The notes beneath the pieces were generated by a model that saw only the letters and a program-made list of their open reading frames with translations, was not told the origin of the DNA and did no database searches. This document shows, in pieces, positions 8,681 to 18,020 of a stretch of DNA of 64,000 nt. Position 1 is the stretch's first letter; every line of letters starts with the position of its first letter. The translations under genes and the position numbers were made by a program. Where the stretch lies: NCBI RefSeq assembly GCF_028768465.1, contig NZ_CP118225.1, forward strand, positions 1,407,001 to 1,471,000, in the 5' to 3' direction. The stretch is from Rhodopirellula sp. P2. GTDB taxonomy: Bacteria > Planctomycetota > Planctomycetia > Pirellulales > Pirellulaceae.

Positions 8681-10213
8681 ATGACGACATCGACCAAGAC
8701 TCGCTCCACCCCGGATTCGCGCTTCAAGTACTCCGGCCCCGGAATGGTTTCGACCGGCGAAGCGACCGCGCTGCTGCGGACGGAAACGACCGCGCCGATT
8801 CGGGTTTTCGGAACCGAGTCCATTCGAGAAACCTTCGACGACTTGTGCTTGCAACAGGCCGTCAATTCGCGATTGGCCCCCGGCGTCACCGATCTGGTTT
8901 TGAATCCTGACGCGCACTGTGGTTACGGAGCACCAGTGGGTTGCGTGATGGTTTCGCCCACTCACATTTATCCCGGTCCGGTCGGTGTCGACATCAAGTG
9001 TTCGATGAGCTTGTTGCAATTGGATCTTCCCGCCGAAGCGATCGAGGACCGCAAGGTTCGTCGAGCCTTGATTTCGGCGATCTGCCAACGCACGCCGACG
9101 GGCGCTGGAAAAGGGCAACGCAGCGTGACCAAGGCACGGCATGTCAACCGAACCCTTGGGAAGCAATTGGTGACCGAGGGCGCAAGCGACGATGTGTGCC
9201 GCGCTCTGGGGATCCCGACCAGTTGGTCGCACCGCTGCGAAGACTCGCACCATGTTGGACACGATGACACGGAGTTGGCACTCGAGAATCGACTCGAAAC
9301 GATTCTGGGGCATCGCCACATGAGCAACTTCAGCGACAAGATGCAGCAACTGGGGTCGTACGGAGGCGGGAACCACTTCGGTGAATGCGAAGTGGTGGAA
9401 GTTGGCGATGACGACCGTGCTCGTGAAGTGGCTCAAACGTTTGGTCTGATCGATGGAAACGTGGCGTTTCTGTCGCACTGTGGATCGCGCGGGTTCGGAC
9501 ACAACTTGGCGTCGGGCCAATTCCGTACCTTGCAAGACAAGTTCGATCGGTGGGGGATTCCGCTGCCTGCGGGCGATCGCCAATTGGTCTACGCTCCTTT
9601 GGGAACCGAGGAAGCGAATGACTACCTCGATGACATGGCCTTGGGAGCGAACTTCGCGACCGTGAACCATTTGCTGATCAATGCTCTCGTACTGGAAGCG
9701 TTCCAGGAAGTGATTCCGGGAACCCGCGGGAACCTGGTTTACTTCATCAGTCACAACATCGCTCGAAAGGAAATCGTGGGCAATCAACCAGCCTGGGTGC
9801 ATCGAAAGGGAGCCACGCGAGCGATACCGGGTGGGCATCATTCACTCGCCAACACCCCGTTTGCAAAATCCGGGCACCCGATTCTGTTGCCGGGAAATCC
9901 ACGCGATGGGTCAGCCGTGATGGTGGCCGAGGAAGGTGCGTCGGCGTCTTGTTACAGCGTCAACCATGGTGCGGGACGGACGCTCGGACGACGTCACGCC
10001 AAACGTGTGCTGGATCAAGCGACGGTGGATTCGGAATTTGATTCCAACGATATTTTGAGCAATTGCCGCAAGTACCCGATCGACGAAGCCCCCGCGGCAT
10101 ACAAGGATTTCAATGAAGTCCTGCGGTCGGTCAAGTCCGCTGGATTGGCAAGCGAAGTGGCTCGTTTGAAAGCCCGGTTTGTGATCAAGGATGCGAGCAA
10201 AGCAGATGATTGA
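8681..10213 (+). CDS. rtcB: RNA-splicing ligase RtcB
   Basis: A GTP- and Mn-dependent RNA ligase that joins 2',3'-cyclic phosphate or 3'-phosphate ends to 5'-OH ends. The product is 510 residues, nearer the long RtcB forms than the ~408-residue E. coli enzyme. Metal-binding motifs are visible: DAHCGYG (78-84), GVDIKC (102-107), GGGNHFGE (228-235), SHCGSRGFGH (265-274). The guanylylated-histidine motif NHGAGR is at 428-433. The ATG after the sigma-54 promoter gives the correct N-terminus; a longer open frame upstream would cross the promoter. The gene overlaps rtcA by 8 bp. Confidence 0.96.
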   Translation: MTTSTKTRSTPDSRFKYSGPGMVSTGEATALLRTETTAPIRVFGTESIRETFDDLCLQQAVNSRLAPGVTDLVLNPDAHCGYGAPVGCVMVSPTHIYPGPVGVDIKCSMSLLQLDLPAEAIEDRKVRRALISAICQRTPTGAGKGQRSVTKARHVNRTLGKQLVTEGASDDVCRALGIPTSWSHRCEDSHHVGHDDTELALENRLETILGHRHMSNFSDKMQQLGSYGGGNHFGECEVVEVGDDDRAREVAQTFGLIDGNVAFLSHCGSRGFGHNLASGQFRTLQDKFDRWGIPLPAGDRQLVYAPLGTEEANDYLDDMALGANFATVNHLLINALVLEAFQEVIPGTRGNLVYFISHNIARKEIVGNQPAWVHRKGATRAIPGGHHSLANTPFAKSGHPILLPGNPRDGSAVMVAEEGASASCYSVNHGAGRTLGRRHAKRVLDQATVDSEFDSNDILSNCRKYPIDEAPAAYKDFNEVLRSVKSAGLASEVARLKARFVIKDASKADD

Positions 10214-11261
10214 AATCAATGGAAACGAGGGCGAAGGAGGCGGGCAGATTGTCCGCTCTTCGCTCGCCCTCGCGGCGGTCACGGGCCAGCCCGTTCGCCT
10301 CACCAACATTCGCGGCGGTCGCCAGAAACCGGGGCTGCTGCGTCAGCATCTGGCCGGTGTGCGGGCGATCCAAGCGGTGTGTTCGGGGGACGTGGACGGT
10401 GACCAACTGGGCTCGAATGAATTGACTTTGGTGCCTGGCAAATTGTCGGGCGGCGACCATCGCTTTGAAGTGGGTTCCGCGGGCAGTGCGATCCTGGTGG
10501 CGCAGACCATCCTGCCGGTTCTTCTGCACGCGGATGCACCATCCACGATCGAGATTGGCGGTGGGACGCACGCAGCGTGGGCACCGCCATTTGATTTCTT
10601 CTTGCGTTGCTACCTGCCGTTGTTGGCTCGGATGAATGCGAATGTCGAAGCCGACATTGAATCCCACGGGTTTTATCCCGCCGGTGGTGGGCGGGTGGTG
10701 CTGAAGGTCACGCCCTCGACTGGGATCAAAGGACTCACGTTGACGGATCGAGTCGGGAAACTGCAACCGAGAGTCACCGCATTGGTTTCCAAGATTCCAA
10801 CATCGGTGGGCGAACGTGAGTGTGACCTGATCGCACGAAAAACCGGCTGGGACAAGAAGGCATTCCAGGTGCTCGATGTTCCGCAAGCCGGTGGTCCGGG
10901 CAATGTCGTGATGATCGAGTTGGGGTTTGACAACGTCCGTGAATTGATCATTGGGTTTGGCAAGATCGGAGTCAAAGCGGAGCAGGTGGCGCGGGCGACG
11001 TTGCGTGAGGCCCGTGCTCACTTGGCCAGCGACGCGCCCGTGGGTGTGTTCCTCGCCGATCAACTGTTGTTACCGATGGGCTTGGCGGCGCGCAACGGGC
11101 ACCGCAGTGAGTTTCGCACCGGGCCCCTGTCCCCGCACTGTCAAACTCACATCGAAGTGCTGCGACGTTTTCTCGATGTCAACATTCAGTCTGTCACCGG
11201 TGAAAACGGTTCCGTTGACGTGAGTGTTGAAGCAGGTGACGGCTGCATTGGCTCAGCGTGA
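10206..11261 (+). CDS. rtcA: RNA 3'-terminal phosphate cyclase RtcA
   Basis: Converts RNA 3'-phosphates to 2',3'-cyclic phosphates through an RNA-adenylate intermediate; these ends are RtcB substrates. The 351-residue product has the N-terminal signature GNEGEGGGQIVRSSLAL and the family segment GGGTHAAWAPPFDF. FLADQLLLPMGLA precedes a C-terminal His region (SPHCQTHIEVLRRFL) that should hold the adenylated His. The start ATG lies inside the last codons of rtcB (8-bp overlap), which implies translational coupling; an in-frame ATG five codons earlier is less likely. It completes the rtcR / rtcB-rtcA regulon. Confidence 0.95.
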   Translation: MIEINGNEGEGGGQIVRSSLALAAVTGQPVRLTNIRGGRQKPGLLRQHLAGVRAIQAVCSGDVDGDQLGSNELTLVPGKLSGGDHRFEVGSAGSAILVAQTILPVLLHADAPSTIEIGGGTHAAWAPPFDFFLRCYLPLLARMNANVEADIESHGFYPAGGGRVVLKVTPSTGIKGLTLTDRVGKLQPRVTALVSKIPTSVGERECDLIARKTGWDKKAFQVLDVPQAGGPGNVVMIELGFDNVRELIIGFGKIGVKAEQVARATLREARAHLASDAPVGVFLADQLLLPMGLAARNGHRSEFRTGPLSPHCQTHIEVLRRFLDVNIQSVTGENGSVDVSVEAGDGCIGSA

Positions 11262-11381
11262 ACTGATTGCCGTGCTGCAAGGTTTCAAGCATTGGTTGCA
11301 GTTCTCCATTGCGGGAAGCAAAGCGAGTATAAACACAGGCTTGTTGCAAGCGGTTTTGTTTCTTCTCAAGAGGTGGTTGCG

Positions 11382-11906
11382 ATGCGAATGTTCAGTGTTT
11401 GCTTGATGGTTTTGGTTGGCTGGCAAGGGACGTCGGCATTGGCTCAGGAGATGTTGCCCAAGGACGTTCTTCAAATGGACGCTGGGACCTGGGATGCCAA
11501 AGTGACGATGCACGGCATGGGACAGGAAATGGTTTCCGAAGGCACGGAAGAGAACAAGATGCTGGGCCAGGTTTGGCTGGTCAGCAGTTTCAAGGGCGAA
11601 TTCGGCGGGGAAGTGTTCGAAGGACGGGGCCATGTTGGCTACGACCCTGCGTCGAAGCAGTACGTTGGCAGTTGGATCGATTCGATGACGCCCGTGGCCA
11701 CGCAGATGAAGGGCACTTACGACCCCAAGACCAAGACGATGACGCTGCAGACCAAGGGAGTCGACATGCAGGGCAAACCATCAACGGGCACGGTGACAAC
11801 GGTCTACCAAGGCACCGACAAACGCACGACAACCATGCACAGCATGATCGATGGCAAGAAGGTCAAGGTGATGGAAATCGTCTACCAGCGAGCAGCGGGC
11901 AAGTAG
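11382..11906 (+). CDS. Secreted DUF1579 family protein
   Basis: A 174-residue protein with a signal peptide (MRMFSVCLMVLVGWQGTSALAQ, cleavage after about residue 22) followed by a DUF1579-type beta-rich domain. The family pattern is visible in LVSSFKGEFGGEVFEGRGHVGYDPASKQYVGSWID-like segments, here around residues 70-105. Function is unknown; the family is common in planctomycete exported proteins. The ATG directly before the signal peptide was chosen over an earlier frame start. Its stop lies 4 bp from the end of a convergent small frame. Confidence 0.8.
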   Translation: MRMFSVCLMVLVGWQGTSALAQEMLPKDVLQMDAGTWDAKVTMHGMGQEMVSEGTEENKMLGQVWLVSSFKGEFGGEVFEGRGHVGYDPASKQYVGSWIDSMTPVATQMKGTYDPKTKTMTLQTKGVDMQGKPSTGTVTTVYQGTDKRTTTMHSMIDGKKVKVMEIVYQRAAGK

Positions 11907-11910
11907 CTGG

Positions 11911-12192
11911 TTAGGACCGAGTGGGAAGCAATTCGTCATCGTGGTGAAGCAGTTCCGGGATTGGGTGGCCGCAGACTTCCTGGACATCCAAGTCTTGCAG
12001 GCGAAGGGAGACGCTGACTTCGCGGTCGCAGGCCACCTGCCGGAGATGAAACATGACTGTGAAAACGAACGGATATCGTGGACGCAGTGCTGCGAAAACA
12101 ATGCCTTGAGTTCCGGTTCCCAATGAGTCGAGTGGTTCGGCATCCAGATGGTGCCGATAGGTTCCCGACCAATCGGGCAACACAAGACGCAT
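11911..12192 (-). CDS. Small hypothetical protein coupled to the Uma2-like gene
   Basis: An open frame of 93 residues starting MRLVLPDWSG. Its ATG directly follows the TGA stop of the upstream Uma2-like gene (TGAATG), so translational coupling is possible. It contains no membrane segment or known motif. The coupling and the unbroken frame favour a real gene, but composition alone could produce a frame of this length, and I found no family resemblance. It could instead be the displaced C-terminus of a longer protein if the upstream stop is a mutation. Confidence 0.35.
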   Translation of the reverse strand: MRLVLPDWSGTYRHHLDAEPLDSLGTGTQGIVFAALRPRYPFVFTVMFHLRQVACDREVSVSLRLQDLDVQEVCGHPIPELLHHDDELLPTRS

Positions 12193-12852
12193 TCAGACGG
12201 ATTGAATGCCGCGCTGCAAGGTTTCGGTCAAGCGAAACCGGTCCCCGGCGCGGAACGCGTCACCGTCGAGCCACAGGCCTGGGAAGGTCACGCCTTTGAA
12301 AACGTCGGCATCGCGCGGTGCAGCGATAAACTGGTTGCCATCGTGGTGCCACCATTCGATGCGACCTTCGAGTGTTTCGAAGATCAAGTATTCACCGACG
12401 CCAGCGGCCTCGTACACCTCACGTTTTTCGCCGAAGTCATAGCTGGCGGAGGACCCCGCGATTTCAACGATCAGCTCGGGCGGGCCGACGAGATAGCCTT
12501 CGTGATTGAGATGAGTCGAGCCGCCCACTTGCTGCCGCATGCAGAGGTCAGGCTGCGGTTCATGATCGGACCCCAAGAACACAGTCGCGTTGTCGGACAC
12601 GACAAGATTGGGGGCATGCATCGCGTATGTGCTGAGCCAAAAATTCAAGATGGAATGTGGGTCGCCATGGGTTGTCGCTCGCAGGGCGTTCATCAGATAA
12701 ACCCTTCCGTTGATTCGTTCGGCCTTGAGTTTTTCGGGCGCCGCTTCATACCGGCGGAGGTATTCATCATGCGACAACACATCCCCGCTGTTCAGTTGAG
12801 GGACGATGTCATGCACGTAGCGCGAGCTGGTTTCTTGAGCCGTTTCACTCAA
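12193..12852 (-). CDS. Uma2 family (DUF820) restriction-endonuclease-like protein
   Basis: A 219-residue member of the Uma2/DUF820 family, which has a PD-(D/E)xK nuclease fold and is expanded in cyanobacteria and planctomycetes. Visible family features are EYLRRYEAAPEKLKAERINGRVYLM near the N-terminus, QPDLCM (metal-binding Asp), and PPELIVEIAGSSASYDFGEKREVYEAAGVGEY-type sequence around residues 125-155 with the catalytic Glu and Lys. No physiological substrate is established for the family. There is no adjacent methyltransferase, so a restriction role is unlikely. Confidence 0.85.
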   Translation of the reverse strand: MSETAQETSSRYVHDIVPQLNSGDVLSHDEYLRRYEAAPEKLKAERINGRVYLMNALRATTHGDPHSILNFWLSTYAMHAPNLVVSDNATVFLGSDHEPQPDLCMRQQVGGSTHLNHEGYLVGPPELIVEIAGSSASYDFGEKREVYEAAGVGEYLIFETLEGRIEWWHHDGNQFIAAPRDADVFKGVTFPGLWLDGDAFRAGDRFRLTETLQRGIQSV

Positions 12853-13284
12853 TGGAATTGCCTCCAGATTTCGGATATGTCGCCAAGTGACTTTCGCCTG
12901 ATTCTACCCCAACGGATTCATGCGAACGTCCGCCAGGCTTGGATTGCATCAGTTCTTGAGTGGCGGAAAACGGAATGTGTCAACGAGATTGAGACAACTT
13001 TGTCAACGGATCAGTGAACGATGCCAGTGCACTTGGGGGCCAGCCCCCAAACCCCCGGGATTGTTTCGGGCTCATCCGACGGAAGGGTGCGCCCGAGGTT
13101 TTCAAGGCATGCACCGATGTCCGAATGTTCAATGATGGACGGCGCCCGTGTTGAAAACAGCCCACCGGCATGGCGAGCATGCCGGTGGGCCGCGAAGCAC
13201 CTTCGGCGCATCGGAGAAATCCCTCCAAAAACCTGAAGTCAGGGTGCCGCGCACGCTTCCGTCGGATGAGCCATTTTTCGTTGT

Positions 13285-13314
13285 CCGGTGGTGTTCGCTT
13301 CGCTCGACCACCGG
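13285..13314. repeat. Hairpin with GTTCGCTTCGCTCG loop, copy 1
   Basis: Stem CCGGTGGT / ACCACCGG around the 14-nt loop GTTCGCTTCGCTCG. The same loop with a compensated stem occurs at 18165-18194, and most of it occurs in complement inside the kinase gene at 36210-36222. Confidence 0.7.
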
Positions 13315-13659
13315 CTACCGTCTTGGACCACTTCGTGGTCCCTCCCTCGCGAATGGGAATCTGTTGGGAAACCCGAGCGAAATGGCGGCCAGCTCGATTG
13401 CCGGCACTCCGATTCGCCAAGCCAGGTCCAACCTGGCCGACGACCTTCGACACTGCACGACTTCGATACGCAGGCGGTGGGCGCCGATCTGCAGGTGACG
13501 ATCGGCGACGCTGGCAGCCAATCAGGCTGAACGGCGAGAAGATCTCAGCCGTTCGATGGAATGTCGAACCTGTTCGCGCAGTGCGAGGTGACGCCAATCA
13601 CGTGGGTTTGCTGTGTGGAGCCCCCTCACCCGAACAGGGCCTCAATCGGCCCGTTCGAC

Positions 13660-13782
13660 CTCTCCCCCGGCGAAGCCGGGGGAGAGGTGACTTGGGCGTT
13701 TTCTTGCCCCCAGCGAAGCTGGGGGAGAGGTGACTTGGGTGTTGTCTCGCCCCAGCGAAACTGGGGGAGAGGTGACGGGCGG
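13660..13782. repeat. Three tandem ~43-bp hairpin units
   Basis: Three units of about 43 bp, each a GC-rich hairpin around a GAA loop followed by GGGGGAGAGGTGAC (starting 13678, 13721 and 13763). The stem pairs GGC/GCC in unit 1 and AGC/GCT in unit 2 are compensatory. The array ends a few bases from the stop codon of the SNF2 gene and could help end its transcript. Confidence 0.75.
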
Positions 13783-13787
13783 TCTCG

Positions 13788-16700
13788 CTACTGAATCAAT
13801 TTCATGAGTTCTTTGGCGGTGAGTTTGGCGGATGACTCGGTGCCTTCGAGCAGGCTGTCGGCGAGGTCGCGTTTGCTTTCATGGAGTTTCAAGATCCGCT
13901 CTTCGACCGTTCCGGTGGTGATGAATCGGTACACCGTCACGGGCCGCTGTTGTCCCATCCGGTGGGCGCGGTCGGAGGCTTGGTCTTCCACGGCGGGATT
14001 CCACCAGGGGTCCATGTGGATCACGTAGTCGGCCGCCGTCAGGTTCAACCCCACGCCCCCGGCTTTCAAGCTGATCAAGAACACGTCGCCTTCGCCGTCC
14101 TGGAAGGCATCCACGCTGGTCTTGCGTTTCTTCGCGGGCGTGCTGCCGTCCAGGTACTGATATGAAATCTTTCGTTCATCGAGTCGGTCTCTCAAGAGTT
14201 GCAGGTGGCCGACGAACTGGCTGAACACCAACACCTTGTGACCGCCCTCGATCAGATCCGTCACCGTTTCAGTGAAGCGTTCGAGTTTTGCTGCTTTCAG
14301 GCCTGCGTTGGCGTCGACTAAATCGGGATGACAACAGAACCGGCGCAGACGCATCAGTTCCGCCAGGATCTTGATGTGCATGGGTCGGTCGTCGTCACTG
14401 TCCTCCAAGTTTTGGAGTGCCTTTTGACGAATGGCTTCGTACATCGCGGCTTCCTTGTCACCCAATTCGATCGGCACGGTGATTTCGGTTCGCGGTGGGA
14501 GTTCATCCAAAACTTGGGACTTCGTCCGTCGCAGAATGAACGGCGCGATCAATTGCTTGAGTTGTCGCTGGACGTCGCGGCGATGATCGCGTTCGATCGG
14601 AACGGCAAAGCGTTCTTGAAACGACTCCGAGGAACCGAGTAGTCCTGGGTTGATGAATTGAAACAGGTTCCACAGTTCACCCAGATGGTTTTCCATGGGT
14701 GTGCCGGTGAGCACGACTCGGAAATCCGCTTCGAGTCCCATCGCTGCTTCGCTGCGTTTGGTGTCTGCGTTCTTGATCGCTTGGGCTTCGTCGAGAACCA
14801 GCGTCTGCCAACGTCGGGATTGCAATTTTTCCGCTTCGTTGGCCAGCAAACCATAACTGCATATCAGCAGGTCTCGTTTTCCCAAGGACTCAATGACCGT
14901 CTCGCGATCCGCTTCGCTGAACAGGACCGGGCGCAGCGAGGGTGCAAAGCGTGCGATTTCGGAAACCCAGTTGGCGGCCACCGATGTCGGCGCGACGATC
15001 AAGGCTGGGCCGGATTTGCCGCGGTGGAGCAGAACGGCGAGGCACTGCAGCGTTTTCCCCAATCCCATGTCATCGGCCAGGCAGGCACCCGCGCCCAGGT
15101 GAGCCAAACGGGACATCCATTTGAAGCCGTCGACTTGGTAGTCGCGGAGTTCTGCGTCCAGCGTCTTGGGAACTTTCGGTCGCACGCGGTCGGCCGATTC
15201 GATTCGCTTGATCTGCGTCTTCCATTGTTGGTCGGCGATCAGGTCAGTGTTGCCGGTCAGTTCGGCGATCGCGGTGGTGCGAATGGTGGGGAACCGCACT
15301 TCGTCTTGGCGGCGATCCGTGTACGCGGCCATCGTTTCCAGTCGCTTGCGAAAGTGTTCGGTGAGCGCCACAAATCGACCGTCGTTGAGTTGCACGAATC
15401 GGGATGTGCTGGCGCTCGCCATCTCCAGCAGATCCATCATCTCGATGGCCAATTGGTTGTCCACCTGCAGTTTGCCCGAAGCGGCGAACCAATCCTGGCC
15501 CCCGTCGATCTTGATCTTCCAGTCCGACTCATCCGCGGACCCGGCGATTTGAAAGGCTTGCCCCTTGGGCCAGTGCAACGTCAAACGTGATTCTTCCACC
15601 AGCGATTCCAGTTCCAGCAGCGCTTCGAGAGCCTCCGCCGCAGTGGGCAGATCGATGACCTCGACGTTGGCCTGCTCACCCAGGAAGTCGCAATCGTTTT
15701 GCACCGCACGAAGGCTGTCTGTTTCCGCCTCCAAATCCCGGCGAGTCGATCGCATCTGACCGTCAACCTTGGTGACGACCGTTCGACTGCCCTGACCCGG
15801 AACGAAGAAACCGCCACTGTCACCAAAGGGGCGAGTGAAGAAGGTGATTTGCAGGCCTTGATCGTAAGGCGTCAAGTGAGCGTGAATGGCGCTGTCAGCG
15901 ACGACTTGCTCCGCACCCTCGGCGGCGACTTCGATCTCCGAATGCAACGGCGCGATCGGTGCCAGTGGCCGCACCGCGTCGAGCAGTTGATCGACGGCGG
16001 AGTCGGGCACCGTTAAACCGTCGGACAACATGGACGCCAGTTTCAACTGCGCGTCGCTGAATTGAACAATCGAAAACTTCGACGTGCTCTCGCGTTGCAC
16101 CAGCAAATGACAGTCACGGGATGTTGGTCGAGGTGACAAGGAAATCGTGGCGCCACCCTCGGGCGATTGCTCGACCACCAAACGAGCCTGCCCCTTTTCA
16201 ATTTCAATTGGCGATCGGGAGTCGTCGTCCATGAACAGACAGGGGTGATCGACCAGGGCATCGACCAACAACGCGGTTTCAAAGTAGTAGTAACGTTCCG
16301 TGTACCCGTAGGGATCGCGTGAAATGTCGCAACGGAGCGAACCGCAGATTTTTCGATCCTCTGGCTTCAGGAAATCAAACTCGGCGAGTCGACTCGGGTC
16401 ATGGATTCGCTCCAGAGCAATGGGGCGACCTTTGGACCAGCCCTTTTTGCCATAGCTTTGGTGAACCGGTCGACAATCGAGAGGACGGTCATCGGTCGCA
16501 ATGGTCACCAACCACGCCAGACGGTTTTGCTCTTCCGGTATCGCGGAGCCTGGCTGCTTGGCTGAGGGAGACGCGGGCTGGTAACTGGCCGCAAAAGCTT
16601 GCAAGGCGCCGAGTTGTGTTTTCCAAATGGGTGTTCGCTCGAACTGACCGGCCATCGGTGATGTGCCGGTGGCGTGGTACAGTTTCGCAATCATTTTCGC

Positions 16701-18020
16701 AGTCGATTGATTTGGTTTGAGCCGGTTGGCGAGGGTCATCGCTTCGGCCGCCAGCCAATCCATTCCCGAGACGCGATACAACTCGCTGACTTTGGCAAGG
16801 TTTTTCAGTTCACGGGCTGCTTGTTCCGTGCTGAAACAAATTTCACGCGCATAACCGCTGAGCAAAGTTGCCAAGGGGCGCGAGGCATCATCGGTCCAAC
16901 TGGTTTGGATGGATTGGGCCAGTCCCGGGTCGCCTAAAAAGTCGCACCCGCTCAACACGGCGTCACATCCTTGCAGCAGATCTTGATCCAATTGCTTGAT
17001 GCGTCGTTGGATGATCTTGGCAGCCGTTGCGGTCGCTCGGGGATCGGACTGCCGGAGCAATAGCAGCGGGTAGTGAAGTCCGGCGAAGGTTTGACATGCC
17101 GTCGAGGACGAGCCTTTCTTTCGCGATGCAGTTGGCATGGCGGTGGCAAAGTGTTGGATCGCTTGATCCTGGTCACCATGCAGCAGGCAGACCAGCCCAA
17201 GGATTTCGGGGCGTTGGTGTTTCAGCAGTTCCGCCAACGGCTGCAAAGCGGCAACGCGGCCCGCGGCAAACAATAAATCGACACCCACCGAAATGGCAGC
17301 CTCGTCCTCGGGGGACGAGCGTTTCAACCAAGCTTCGACGTGATCGATCATCGCCGCCGAGCCATTCGCCGTGTGCAACAGGGGCGGTCCGAAGACCCGC
17401 CAGTAGGCATCTTGAAGTTCGAAAGGCAGGCCTTCGTAGACGGTCTCGTCAAAGGGCGTCAGCAGGCCCAGTGTTCGTGCTTGGACCGCGTCCTCTGAGG
17501 CATGGTCGAAGTAGCCCTCCAAATCGCCTTGATAGAATGCGATCCGTTGTTGCTTTAGTTTGTCTGAAGGCTGATGTCGCTCCCAGGAGTATCGGTGTGA
17601 TTTGTGAAATGCGTTCACGATGGCCACCAGATCCGAGAACGTACCTTCGTGGATCGATGATCTCAGAATCGCATCGCCCAGGGACGGCCGAATTTGGAAT
17701 TTGGTGCTGGATGGAAGCTGAATGTAGCCGTTGTTTCGCAGTTGACTCATCATCGGCTTGATGACGGCCTGGGTGATCTTGGGAGGTCCTGGTTTGCCAA
17801 GCTTGGTCAAGCAAGGCAGCGCTTTTCGCACCATTTTCGATAGATCGGACAGGTCGACCGGGCCCCAAGCGACGGCGAGGAGTTGACATGTCAACTGCTG
17901 CAGTCCATCAAGAGATTCGAAGGGTCTTTTCGTTCCGCGGGATGACAATGGTTGAGATTCCAAGTTGATCTGGGATTGGCAGTCTGGGAGCAGCGATCCA
18001 GCACTGAGTCGACGGCTCAC
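13788..18020 (-). CDS. SNF2/SWI2-family DEAD/DEAH helicase (ATP-dependent translocase)
   Basis: A 1410-residue SNF2-type ATPase. The C-terminal ~470 residues are the motor: ADDMGLGKT (Walker A, ~980), DEAQ (~1077), LTGTPMENHLGELWNLF, FILRRTK, and SLKAGGVGLNLTAADYVIH with HRMGQQRPVTVYRFI (motifs V-VI, ~1330-1360). The N-terminal ~900 residues show only a winged-helix-like start and a variable region, as in large bacterial SNF2 proteins. The start is a GTG; the frame has no better ATG nearby. Role inferred as chromatin or DNA-protein remodelling; the specific target is unknown. No restriction or DISARM genes sit beside it. Confidence 0.9.
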   Translation of the reverse strand: MSRRLSAGSLLPDCQSQINLESQPLSSRGTKRPFESLDGLQQLTCQLLAVAWGPVDLSDLSKMVRKALPCLTKLGKPGPPKITQAVIKPMMSQLRNNGYIQLPSSTKFQIRPSLGDAILRSSIHEGTFSDLVAIVNAFHKSHRYSWERHQPSDKLKQQRIAFYQGDLEGYFDHASEDAVQARTLGLLTPFDETVYEGLPFELQDAYWRVFGPPLLHTANGSAAMIDHVEAWLKRSSPEDEAAISVGVDLLFAAGRVAALQPLAELLKHQRPEILGLVCLLHGDQDQAIQHFATAMPTASRKKGSSSTACQTFAGLHYPLLLLRQSDPRATATAAKIIQRRIKQLDQDLLQGCDAVLSGCDFLGDPGLAQSIQTSWTDDASRPLATLLSGYAREICFSTEQAARELKNLAKVSELYRVSGMDWLAAEAMTLANRLKPNQSTAKMIAKLYHATGTSPMAGQFERTPIWKTQLGALQAFAASYQPASPSAKQPGSAIPEEQNRLAWLVTIATDDRPLDCRPVHQSYGKKGWSKGRPIALERIHDPSRLAEFDFLKPEDRKICGSLRCDISRDPYGYTERYYYFETALLVDALVDHPCLFMDDDSRSPIEIEKGQARLVVEQSPEGGATISLSPRPTSRDCHLLVQRESTSKFSIVQFSDAQLKLASMLSDGLTVPDSAVDQLLDAVRPLAPIAPLHSEIEVAAEGAEQVVADSAIHAHLTPYDQGLQITFFTRPFGDSGGFFVPGQGSRTVVTKVDGQMRSTRRDLEAETDSLRAVQNDCDFLGEQANVEVIDLPTAAEALEALLELESLVEESRLTLHWPKGQAFQIAGSADESDWKIKIDGGQDWFAASGKLQVDNQLAIEMMDLLEMASASTSRFVQLNDGRFVALTEHFRKRLETMAAYTDRRQDEVRFPTIRTTAIAELTGNTDLIADQQWKTQIKRIESADRVRPKVPKTLDAELRDYQVDGFKWMSRLAHLGAGACLADDMGLGKTLQCLAVLLHRGKSGPALIVAPTSVAANWVSEIARFAPSLRPVLFSEADRETVIESLGKRDLLICSYGLLANEAEKLQSRRWQTLVLDEAQAIKNADTKRSEAAMGLEADFRVVLTGTPMENHLGELWNLFQFINPGLLGSSESFQERFAVPIERDHRRDVQRQLKQLIAPFILRRTKSQVLDELPPRTEITVPIELGDKEAAMYEAIRQKALQNLEDSDDDRPMHIKILAELMRLRRFCCHPDLVDANAGLKAAKLERFTETVTDLIEGGHKVLVFSQFVGHLQLLRDRLDERKISYQYLDGSTPAKKRKTSVDAFQDGEGDVFLISLKAGGVGLNLTAADYVIHMDPWWNPAVEDQASDRAHRMGQQRPVTVYRFITTGTVEERILKLHESKRDLADSLLEGTESSAKLTAKELMKLIQ

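Larger units (their letters stand above)
12853..13787. other. 935-bp intergenic region rich in hairpin repeats
   Basis: No convincing gene. It holds a perfect 11-bp stem (CCCACCGGCAT at 13161-13171 with its complement at 13179-13189), a hairpin with the loop GTTCGCTTCGCTCG at 13285-13314, and a three-copy hairpin array at 13660-13782. A 205-codon minus-strand frame at 12980-13597 crosses these repeats and is rejected. The segment 13360-13560 is free of obvious repeats and could be gene remnant, but no frame is recognisable. Confidence 0.6.

Noticed and set aside
8648..9841. 397-codon minus-strand frame opposite rtcB
   Set aside because: It is a shadow of rtcB, which has all catalytic motifs on the plus strand; GC-rich codon use leaves the antisense frame open.
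12980..13597. 205-codon minus-strand frame
   Set aside because: It crosses several palindromic repeats, is Arg/Pro/Ser-rich without domains, and has no sensible start context.
13788..18020. SNF2 gene as part of a DISARM-type or other defence island
   Set aside because: No methyltransferase, phospholipase, nuclease or toxin gene flanks it. The nearby Uma2-like gene is separated by ~0.9 kb of repeats and is not a known partner.
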